Assembly (NCBI GenBank): GCA_013041585.1
Contig: JABEVM010000028.1
Span: 1 to 7,328, forward strand
Length of the DNA: 7,328 nucleotides
Direction of reading: 5' to 3'
Source: Chlamydiota bacterium
GTDB taxonomy: Bacteria; Chlamydiota; Chlamydiia; Chlamydiales; Rhabdochlamydiaceae
Position 1 is the stretch's first letter. Each line of letters opens with the position of its first letter. The translations under genes were made by a program, and so were the position numbers. Shown in pieces: positions 1 to 5,845 of the stretch. Below the pieces are notes generated by a model. It was not told where the DNA came from. It ran no database searches and worked only from the letters and a program-made list of their open reading frames with translations.

Positions 1-1257
1 GATTCTTACCTTCTCGTGCAAAAGTTTTTAAAGGAGCCGCTTTCTGAAAAAGCGACTATTCAGAAACTACAAGCGCAAAAAGTGATGCCTAAGAAAAAAC
101 CAAATATTTTCTTATTTGTCACAGAAAGCCTTCGCGAAGATTTTATGACGAAGGAAATAGCTCCGAACCTACACTCTTTCAAGCAAGAAAATATTGCCAT
201 TTCTAACTCATTTTCTAATGCAAACAATTCCCACCATTCCTGGTTTTGCATTTTTTATTCAAAGCTTCCTTTCTACTGGGATAAATATAAATTTTCGAAC
301 TGGAAATCCGGTAGCGTTCCACTACAAATCCTGAAGCAAATGGGCTATAAAATCCATTTGTATACTTCAGCAAGACTTTCTTATTACGAAATGGACAATC
401 GAATTTTTGGGCAAAACCAATATCTTGCCGATTCTGTATGTTTTAAACCACACGAAGATGGAGTTAAAGCTTTTGAGAGCGATACGCTGATTGTTGATCA
501 GCTGCGTAAAGACATCCAGTCCCTGAGCGAAGAAGGTCATGTGTTTATTACCTTTTTAGACTCCACACATTTTAACTACAGCTGGCCTGAAGAGACGGAT
601 TCTGTTTTCACCCCGTACGTAGATAGTATCGACTACATTGGTACGAGCTGCTTTAAAAAAGACTTAGAAGAGGTGAAAAACCGCTACCGCAATGCAATTC
701 ATTACGTAGATAAACTTTTTGGGAAAGTTGTCGAGACTGTAAAATCTACAAAGGGTTGGGATGACTCTGTAATCATCTTTACAGGTGATCATGGTGAAGA
801 GTTTATGGAACCTAGAAATCTTTTTCATGCATCCGAGCTGAATAAACCCCAAACAAACGTTCCGATCTACCTAAAACTGGGAATGAACAAAGAGAAAACT
901 GCCGCTAAAAAAGGCAATATCATCTCTCATATTGATGTATTCCCTAGCGTTTTGCACCATCTTTTAGAGCAAGACTACTACAGCTCTCTGTTTGATGGTC
1001 AATCCATTTTACGTAAAAATCGCCACTCGTTTGTGATTTCTTCAAGATATAATGCAAGTAGGGCTCCATTTGAATTTTGTCTCAATAATGGAAACTATAA
1101 ACTGCTTCTTCGTTTTAAAGATGAAAAGCAGATTTTTCAGTCCCCTTACCTTCAAGTTCTCAGCATGAAAAATGCGCAAGACGAGTCCCTTGATTGGAAT
1201 CTGGCTTTGATCCGAGAGCAATTTGGAGAGTCTTTACAAAAAATCTTTTCCGAATAA
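1..1257 (+). CDS. Sulfatase-superfamily membrane-envelope enzyme, 3' part (5' end outside window)
   Basis: The frame is open to the first base of the window, so the 418 codons seen are the C-terminal part of a longer protein; the GTG at 16 is probably internal. Counting from the first codon, the conserved alkaline-phosphatase/sulfatase (PF00884) landmarks appear in order: a PNIFLFVTESLR strand with Glu42 as likely metal ligand, a NNSHHS stretch where Ser77 sits where LtaS/EptA-type enzymes have their nucleophile Thr, His190 in STHF, GDHGEEF with Asp263 and His264, His276 in FHASE, and SHIDVFPSVL near the end. Relatives move phosphoethanolamine or phosphoglycerol groups, or are YejM/PbgA-like lipid A regulators; the FYSKLPFYW segment after the nucleophile site recalls YejM. 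Such proteins have several N-terminal membrane helices, which would lie upstream of the window. The superfamily is secure; the substrate is unknown. The gene ends 62 bases before the aldolase gene on the same strand. Confidence 0.85.
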   Translation, partial: DSYLLVQKFLKEPLSEKATIQKLQAQKVMPKKKPNIFLFVTESLREDFMTKEIAPNLHSFKQENIAISNSFSNANNSHHSWFCIFYSKLPFYWDKYKFSNWKSGSVPLQILKQMGYKIHLYTSARLSYYEMDNRIFGQNQYLADSVCFKPHEDGVKAFESDTLIVDQLRKDIQSLSEEGHVFITFLDSTHFNYSWPEETDSVFTPYVDSIDYIGTSCFKKDLEEVKNRYRNAIHYVDKLFGKVVETVKSTKGWDDSVIIFTGDHGEEFMEPRNLFHASELNKPQTNVPIYLKLGMNKEKTAAKKGNIISHIDVFPSVLHHLLEQDYYSSLFDGQSILRKNRHSFVISSRYNASRAPFEFCLNNGNYKLLLRFKDEKQIFQSPYLQVLSMKNAQDESLDWNLALIREQFGESLQKIFSE

Positions 1258-1264
1258 AAGTCCC

Positions 1265-1293
1265 TTGTATTCCGCTCTTCTTTTTATTATATT
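1265..1293 (+). promoter_or_regulatory. Possible sigma70-type promoter for the aldolase gene
   Basis: TTGTAT (1265-1270) and TATATT (1288-1293) are separated by 17 bases in the gap after the sulfatase stop. The -10 box matches consensus at five of six positions, but the -35 box only at TTG. Transcription would start near 1300, about 20 bases before the ATG at 1320. AT-rich gaps produce such matches by chance, so this is weak; read-through from the sulfatase gene is an equally good explanation. Confidence 0.25.
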
Positions 1294-1319
1294 CAGAGAA
1301 AATGCAGCAAGGTCACATT

Positions 1320-1994
1320 ATGGAAATCTGGTTAGATACATCTGATAAAAAACTCATAAGCAAAGCTAAAAAAATGGGCATTTTGCATGGGGTTACAACA
1401 AATCCAAGCATCATAGCTAGCTCTTCTAAGTCATTAGAAGAGGTCTTAAACGAAGTTCTCCAAATTCAAGGAGGACCTGTTACCGCCCAGGTGACAACCC
1501 TTGATGCAAGTTCTATGATCAAGCAGGCTGAAAAGCTTTTTGCGTTTTCTTCTCGTATCATCGTAAAAATCCCAGCAACTGAGCAAGGTCTGGAAGCGAT
1601 AACCCATCTTTCTAAGCAAAAACTCCCAGTCATGTCCACTTGCGTTTTTCACCCAAATCAAGTCTTACTCTCCTGCTTAGCAGGCGCCTCTTATATAGCC
1701 CCTTATTTTTCAAGACTGCATGATTCTGGAGAAGATGCGCAAAGTGTCTTAAAAGAAATGTTAAAGCTCATTGAAATGTATAAATTCCCTACCAAACTCT
1801 TAGCAGCATCCCTTCGCTCTTCTGAACAAGTGCGCCAGTGTATGGATATGGGAATCCACGCCGTTACATTAAAAGAAAAGATTTTTGCTGAATTTACTGG
1901 GGATCATCCCCTCACGCTAGAAAATTTAGACCGTTTTGCCAAAGACTGGGAAAATGCCAAGCCATCCCAGCTCCTTCCTGAAAAAGAATCCTAA
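1320..1994 (+). CDS. Fructose-6-phosphate aldolase / small transaldolase family protein
   Basis: A 224-residue TIM-barrel aldolase, the normal length for the small FSA/TalC branch of the transaldolase family. It starts MEIWLDTSD, like known FSA proteins; Asp6, the GVTTNPSI loop with Asn28, and Schiff-base Lys83 in VKIPATEQG are all present. Family members join or split dihydroxyacetone units and aldehydes such as glyceraldehyde 3-phosphate in the cytoplasm (FSA), or transfer dihydroxyacetone in the pentose phosphate pathway (transaldolase). Gln57 and Tyr129 (APYFSR, with Arg132) fit E. coli FSA Gln59, Tyr131 and Arg134; transaldolases have Glu and Phe at the first two. I therefore favour FSA-type aldolase chemistry. 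ATG 1320 is chosen because AAGG at 1309-1312 is well spaced and the protein then begins at the family's usual N-terminus. In-frame ATG 1302 would add six residues, and the start at 1194 would overlap the sulfatase gene. Confidence 0.88.
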   Translation: MEIWLDTSDKKLISKAKKMGILHGVTTNPSIIASSSKSLEEVLNEVLQIQGGPVTAQVTTLDASSMIKQAEKLFAFSSRIIVKIPATEQGLEAITHLSKQKLPVMSTCVFHPNQVLLSCLAGASYIAPYFSRLHDSGEDAQSVLKEMLKLIEMYKFPTKLLAASLRSSEQVRQCMDMGIHAVTLKEKIFAEFTGDHPLTLENLDRFAKDWENAKPSQLLPEKES

Positions 1995-2006
1995 TTTGCA
2001 AGCAGC

Positions 2007-3524
2007 TTACTTTTTATAAAATTTATCTAAATCCATTTTCAGTTTTTGCAGTACCTGTGGATTTAAATACATCATGTGGCCTGCTTCATATTTTTCTAAT
2101 GTGACGTTTTTGTGAAATGACTCAGGTAGGTTCAAGTGGTCAAACGAATAGATCGCATTGCTAAAGGGTGTAATAAGGTCATAATATCCGCTTGCTACAA
2201 AAATTTTTAGCTTAGGGTTCAAGATCATAGATCTACTGATAGACTGGATCATGTTCAGAGCAAAAGGCCCCGAAGAGGAAAAATCCCAGCTGTTATGGAC
2301 ATCACTATTGAGCATCTTATAGGGTGCATACCCATCAACATATTGAAGTTCTTGTTTCAAATAGGCGTTAAAAACGCCTGCAAATATCCCGAAAATATTT
2401 TTAATACTCGGATCTTCTTCAAAAGATGCGCGGTCTCCGTCAGTATAGTATCCAATCAACCTGCTATCGTAACTTCCCACCACTTGTTTTTGATCTTTAA
2501 ATAATTCAAGTGTGAAAACATCAGGTGATATGCGCAAGTTATTCCGGGTAATGACCTCAGGTGTAAGACCTATAAATTCCGACAAAGTCCGTACAACTTG
2601 ATTTTTTTTGTCTTGAGGGAGTTTGTCACCCTGCAATAGAGCTAAACAGTAGTCATGATACGCAAAATCTTTGGCCCGTTCTGTGATCTCTTGTAGAGTT
2701 GATTGATCCTTACCCCCTAGCTTTTTATGATACCAAGCTGTTGCCGCATAGCTAGGAAGTGATAATAGATAGGGAAGGTTATTATCATATTGAAATAAGA
2801 AATTTTGATAATCGACGGCGACAGAGACTAGAACAAGTCCATTCAGATATATCCCCTCTTCTTGAAGATGCTCAGCAAGACCTATAGCCCTTGTCGTTCC
2901 ATAGCTTTCTCCTGCTAAATATTTAGGAGAAAGCCACCTGTTAAAATAGGTAATATAATCTCGTATAAAGTCCCCCATAGACTCGATATCCTTTTCCACT
3001 TCGTAAAACTTTTTCGAAGTATTTAATGGCTCTGCATAACTAAACCCTGTGCCTACTGGATCAATAAAAACTAAATCTGTTAGATCCAAAATGCTATCTT
3101 GGTTATCCACCCAATGGTATGGAGGCGAAGGAGATTGTAAATCTAAGTTCGGGATTTTTCTCGGTCCAAAAGCTCCGAGGTTAAGCCAAGCAGATGAAGC
3201 GCCAGGGCCTCCATTAAAAGCAAAAGTGATTGGTCTTAGATCTGGATCTTCCTTAGTTTTTGTATACGCTACAAAAAAAATGCTAGCTTTTACCTCGCCC
3301 TTCTCATCTCTGAGCTCAAGAGGCCCTGTAGTTGTATTATAAGAAATTTGTTTTCCAGCAATTTGAACAGTTTGCAATGTTTGACTAAGCTTCTCTGGCT
3401 GGATAACCCATTTTTTTACGCTTTCAGTTTTAACGGAGTCGTCATCTTGCGTGGCAGCATCCTCGCTATAGATCCTTACTGTAACCATGGTCAAAAAAGC
3501 TAGGTAGGATAAATATTTTTTCAA
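2007..3524 (-). CDS. Secreted serine carboxypeptidase, peptidase family S10
   Basis: A 505-residue S10 serine carboxypeptidase, complete by family length. These enzymes remove C-terminal residues from peptides and work best at acidic pH. The N-terminus has two lysines followed by a hydrophobic stretch (residues 4-16) and then a polar acidic region, so it is a Sec signal peptide with export to the periplasm or beyond. Oxyanion-hole motif NGGPGASS is at 104-111, DPVGTGFSY at 155-163, nucleophile Ser207 in GESYG, Asp449 in SGYYDLITP and His483 in EAGHMMY, so the triad is intact. The middle region (about 240-400) is the family's variable cap. The start is taken as TTG at 3524 because AAGGAG (3536-3531) lies six bases upstream; another TTG at 3530 directly abuts that site, and the first ATG (3488) would remove most of the signal peptide. 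The gene follows the second small protein by 18 bases and is probably co-transcribed with it. Confidence 0.93.
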   Translation of the reverse strand: MKKYLSYLAFLTMVTVRIYSEDAATQDDDSVKTESVKKWVIQPEKLSQTLQTVQIAGKQISYNTTTGPLELRDEKGEVKASIFFVAYTKTKEDPDLRPITFAFNGGPGASSAWLNLGAFGPRKIPNLDLQSPSPPYHWVDNQDSILDLTDLVFIDPVGTGFSYAEPLNTSKKFYEVEKDIESMGDFIRDYITYFNRWLSPKYLAGESYGTTRAIGLAEHLQEEGIYLNGLVLVSVAVDYQNFLFQYDNNLPYLLSLPSYAATAWYHKKLGGKDQSTLQEITERAKDFAYHDYCLALLQGDKLPQDKKNQVVRTLSEFIGLTPEVITRNNLRISPDVFTLELFKDQKQVVGSYDSRLIGYYTDGDRASFEEDPSIKNIFGIFAGVFNAYLKQELQYVDGYAPYKMLNSDVHNSWDFSSSGPFALNMIQSISRSMILNPKLKIFVASGYYDLITPFSNAIYSFDHLNLPESFHKNVTLEKYEAGHMMYLNPQVLQKLKMDLDKFYKK

Positions 3525-3530
3525 GATCAA

Positions 3531-3536
3531 CTCCTT
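3531..3536 (-). promoter_or_regulatory. Strong ribosome binding site of the S10 peptidase, deciding a TTG start
   Basis: On the - strand this reads AAGGAG, the best Shine-Dalgarno match I noticed in the window. It sits between the stop of the small protein gene (3543) and the peptidase. Spacing is zero to the TTG at 3530 and six bases to the TTG at 3524, so the second TTG is the likely initiator. A strong site paired with a rare start codon may balance expression. Confidence 0.7.
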
Positions 3537-3542
3537 ATATTT

Positions 3543-3842
3543 TTATGCAGCTTTCCAAGTGAACACTGCGGGGTCCATCGATTCTGTAAAATACACTTCG
3601 TAAAAGGCCCTGCCAAATCCAGGATCATCTAAACGGATTGCCACTCTATTTTCATCAAGTTTATACTTCTTTTTTTGTTCTCTGGATAGAGGAATTCCAA
3701 CGATTTTCATTGCAGATTCTATATGGGCATATTCTTTTGAAAACACAGCCTTACCTTGAAAGCCTTCTGGAAATAAGACAATTTCATCATTCGTTTTCTT
3801 ATTGATAAGCTTCATAGGTTTTCTAAATACATCATCTGGCAT
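3543..3842 (-). CDS. Unknown small kinase-partner protein, copy 2 (99 aa)
   Basis: A 99-residue soluble protein with no signal peptide, membrane helix or family I recognise. It is clearly real: it aligns along nearly its whole length with the 105-residue protein at 5439-5756 (about 44 of 94 positions identical by hand alignment), and both directly follow a PI4K-like kinase. Most conserved are LIN near residue 12, VLF, the Y-HIE...MK-VGIP stretch (about 38-51), and the block RVAIRLDDP-FG-AF-E (about 66-82), with VF-WK close to the C-terminus. Alternating hydrophobic residues suggest a mainly beta fold. Charges are roughly balanced (about 15 acidic, 17 basic), unlike the acidic class I type III secretion chaperones. 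The ATG has GAGG eight bases upstream and lies 23 bases after the kinase stop, so the pair is probably translated from one mRNA. The role could be chaperone, adaptor, regulator or inhibitor of the kinase; the sequence does not say which. Confidence 0.85.
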   Translation of the reverse strand: MPDDVFRKPMKLINKKTNDEIVLFPEGFQGKAVFSKEYAHIESAMKIVGIPLSREQKKKYKLDENRVAIRLDDPGFGRAFYEVYFTESMDPAVFTWKAA

Positions 3843-3865
3843 ACCTGTAACCTCTATTGTTCGAC

Positions 3866-5305
3866 TTATTTTTTCAATTCTCTTTCTAAATGCTCGTCCA
3901 TTAAAGACGATAAAAATTTCCAGGGATCCTCTTGAACTTCAGGATCTTTCAAAGATACGGACATCTTCTTACAAATACGTTCAAGAAGAGGACGGGAAAT
4001 AGAGTTGCTTGAGGTTTCCATAACCATTTCTCCTATTTCATATAATGTAAATCCTTTTTCAACAGCTTTTTTTAAAAATAAGATCTGAGTTTTATTAGCA
4101 ACCACAATTCCATCAACATATTTTTGAAGCTCTTCCATTTTGGGAGGAGGATTTTCTAAAGTTAACATAGATACGAAGGTAGCGCGAATTTTTTGTTCGA
4201 TTTCACCTTCGTTTAGATCATGAATCCAATTTTTTATTTCAGCATCGATCGATTCTTTAGCTTGGCTAAAAACCATCCAGCAGCCATGTGTTTCTGCAAA
4301 AATATCATGTACCGGATTATTCCAGTTCAAACTATCTAGTAAAATTAGCCCTTGGTCAATAGAATGAAGTTCCCCTTTTCTTTTATCATAAAGTCCATTT
4401 CCATAGTTACGATCACTATTGCCAAAAGCCAGATCAAAAGCAGCTTGCTTTTGCACTTCTGTAGTTGGAATACTCGTTATATCTGAAATTTTCAGTTCAT
4501 GAAAAGAAACGCCGGGCATGAATTGTTGAAAAGAACCTGTTTTTAGCATCATTGATCTCGATCCTTTAGCAACAGGAAAAGGAACGGTAATGAGCGTTGT
4601 AAAAGGAATTCCTGAAGATTTTCCAGCTAGGTCATATGCTAAAGTTTCTTTATAACAGGAAGTGCCTGCTATATGACCGACTCTTTGTCTTTTTCCCTTT
4701 CTTAAAAATCGATCATGTACATCAGGAAGTTTATCTCGCGGATTATGAGGCATATAAACTTCTTCATCAGAGGGTTTAAAAACTCCAATTTTTTCACCTC
4801 GGAAATTTTTAATGTAATAGGAACCGCCTAAACCCTGATTGATCAATTGAGGACAAATTTGTTTTCTTACCTCTAGAGCAATTTCAGCATCAAAGCTCAT
4901 TTCAATGCTAAGGATGCCTTCTGCTGTGATTGAATCATACCCACTTTTAATAAGGCCTTGATGCCTATGGTGATATATTATATCGACTAGTCTTGTTCTA
5001 TCACCAGGAAGAAGAAAACCCTCTCTTTTTAAAATTTCCAGAATTTCTCTGTAACGCTCTGGGAACTCTTTTGGATCAAGAGTTTCAAAGTACTTTTCTG
5101 TGGCTAAGACAACAGCATTGCTAGTATCTTCTTTTGTAGCTTCTTTTTGAAATCTTCGGAAAAACTCGGTTATTGGGCTAGCCTCTCCTGGAGGCTTTTG
5201 AATATATAACCTTCCTTGCACGTCGCAACCTAAGTGATCACCCTCTTTTAATGAAGCAATCACTTGAGAATTGGCGATTAAGATTCTCCCGCTTTCAGAG
5301 CTCAT
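3866..5305 (-). CDS. Type II PI4-kinase-like protein, copy 2 (putative effector kinase)
   Basis: A 479-residue protein whose central part matches the PI3/PI4-kinase-like fold (PF00454), closest in motif style to type II PI 4-kinases and plant ubiquitin-domain kinases. Gly-rich loop QGLGGSYYI is at 157-165, catalytic Lys177 in GVFKPSDEE, a Cys-Tyr-Lys-Glu helix near 217-220, catalytic loop SDRNYGN with Asp298 and Asn303, and metal-binding Asp317 in SIDQG. All residues needed for phosphotransfer are present. Residues 1-37 form a strongly conserved N-terminal segment, about 38-62 a variable linker, 63-150 a mostly helical region, and 350-479 a helical C-terminal region ending in a DPWKF motif. 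There is no signal peptide or membrane helix. Substrate may be a phosphoinositide, another lipid or a protein; host delivery is inferred from its eukaryote-like fold. It is a paralogue of 5846-7288, roughly half identical by eye. Its ATG has only a weak ribosome binding site. Confidence 0.85.
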   Translation of the reverse strand: MSSESGRILIANSQVIASLKEGDHLGCDVQGRLYIQKPPGEASPITEFFRRFQKEATKEDTSNAVVLATEKYFETLDPKEFPERYREILEILKREGFLLPGDRTRLVDIIYHHRHQGLIKSGYDSITAEGILSIEMSFDAEIALEVRKQICPQLINQGLGGSYYIKNFRGEKIGVFKPSDEEVYMPHNPRDKLPDVHDRFLRKGKRQRVGHIAGTSCYKETLAYDLAGKSSGIPFTTLITVPFPVAKGSRSMMLKTGSFQQFMPGVSFHELKISDITSIPTTEVQKQAAFDLAFGNSDRNYGNGLYDKRKGELHSIDQGLILLDSLNWNNPVHDIFAETHGCWMVFSQAKESIDAEIKNWIHDLNEGEIEQKIRATFVSMLTLENPPPKMEELQKYVDGIVVANKTQILFLKKAVEKGFTLYEIGEMVMETSSNSISRPLLERICKKMSVSLKDPEVQEDPWKFLSSLMDEHLERELKK

Positions 5306-5345
5306 TTCCCTATCTCTTTATTCACAGTTCCTAATTTGAACAAAA
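5306..5345 (-). repeat. Conserved 40-nt leader before kinase 2
   Basis: The 40 bases directly before the kinase 2 ATG match those before the kinase 1 ATG (7289-7328) at 33 of 40 positions without a gap. All seven differences are transitions. The first 15 bases, reading TTTTGTTCAAATTAG on the - strand, are identical. The segment holds no strong Shine-Dalgarno match in either copy. It is either part of the duplicated unit or a conserved translation or regulatory leader. Confidence 0.75.
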
Positions 5346-5357
5346 CAACAAAAGTTC

Positions 5358-5372
5358 TTCCTTGTAAAGGAA
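5358..5372 (-). other. Small perfect hairpin in the kinase 2 leader region
   Basis: TTCCTT and AAGGAA form a six-base stem around a three-base loop; on the - strand a T-rich stretch with other bases mixed in follows. It lies between the candidate promoter (5408-5437) and the conserved leader. It could be a weak attenuator or chance; with only two G-C pairs it is too weak to call a terminator. Confidence 0.25.
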
Positions 5373-5407
5373 AATTTGTCTATCAACGCTAGAACTATGA
5401 ATTGTTC

Positions 5408-5437
5408 TCTATAGAGCTAGAAATAAGCAAAGGTCAA
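5408..5437 (-). promoter_or_regulatory. Candidate sigma70-type promoter upstream of kinase 2
   Basis: On the - strand TTGACC (5437-5432) and TATAGA (5413-5408) are separated by 18 bases. The -35 box matches the consensus at five of six positions and the -10 box at four. The -35 box begins two bases after the stop codon of the first small protein. Transcription would start near 5401 and leave a 5' leader of about 95 nt containing the hairpin and the conserved 40-nt segment. This would let module 2 and the peptidase be transcribed independently of module 1. Confidence 0.4.
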
Positions 5438-5438
5438 A

Positions 5439-5756
5439 TCAGACTTTTTTCCAATGAAACACATCTTGATTCATGTTATTTTTATAGTGTATTTCAAAGA
5501 AAGCTTTGCCGAAAAGAGGATCATCAAGACGAATAGCTACGCGATCAGGAGAAAGAGAATACTCTTGTTTTTGATGAGGAGGAATAGGTATTCCTACGAG
5601 CTTCATAGATGCTTCTATATGACTATAGTCTTCAGTGAATTTTGCAGGACCTTCTATTCCTTGAGAGAAGAGAACAACTGTTGACTGATCTTCTATATTT
5701 ATAAGCTGACAAGGAAGTGTTGGAATAAGTGAAGGATCAAAAGTTACAACAGACAC
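5439..5756 (-). CDS. Unknown small kinase-partner protein, copy 1 (105 aa)
   Basis: A 105-residue paralogue of the protein at 3543-3842, sharing the VVLF, Y-HIE, MK-VGIP, RVAIRLDDP-FG-AF-E and VF-WK positions and differing mostly in the first 17 residues, where this copy is longer and contains prolines. It has no signal peptide or membrane segment, and I do not recognise a family. The start is GTG, supported by AGAGG at 5766-5762 with five-base spacing; no ATG lies near the expected N-terminus. It follows kinase 1 by 89 bases, a wider gap than the 23 bases in copy 2, and the gap contains a small inverted repeat. Co-duplication with the kinase implies that the two proteins work together, for example as chaperone, activator or inhibitor; that is inference. 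Confidence 0.85.
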   Translation of the reverse strand: MSVVTFDPSLIPTLPCQLINIEDQSTVVLFSQGIEGPAKFTEDYSHIEASMKLVGIPIPPHQKQEYSLSPDRVAIRLDDPLFGKAFFEIHYKNNMNQDVFHWKKV

Positions 5757-5803
5757 CTTTACCTCTTTTAAATCATGTAAAACATAAGGAAGAGTAAATT
5801 AAA

Positions 5804-5820
5804 CTTTGTTATCTACAAAG
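5804..5820 (-). other. Inverted repeat between kinase 1 and its small partner
   Basis: CTTTGT and ACAAAG form a perfect six-base stem with a five-base loop; on the - strand TTTAATTTA follows. It lies in the 89-base gap after the kinase 1 stop. It might lower read-through or adjust the ratio of kinase to partner, but only two G-C pairs are present and the T run is interrupted, so an intrinsic terminator is doubtful. Confidence 0.25.
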
Positions 5821-5845
5821 AATAATCTTTACTTAGCGATCCTTT

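Noticed and set aside
1194..1319. N-terminal extension of the aldolase frame overlapping the sulfatase gene
   Set aside because: The extra 42 residues have no family counterpart, overlap the end of a clear gene, and the start at 1320 has a ribosome binding site and the usual family N-terminus.
1995..2006. Terminator between the convergent aldolase and peptidase genes
   Set aside because: Only 12 bases separate the stops and no stable stem followed by a T run is visible; AAGC/GCTT with a one-base loop cannot form.
5324..5350. Short leader peptide TTG TTG TTT TGT TCA AAT TAG before kinase 2
   Set aside because: A purine-rich AAGGAAG lies upstream, but six codons from a TTG start are too easily found by chance, and the start region for copy 1 falls outside the window, so conservation cannot be tested.
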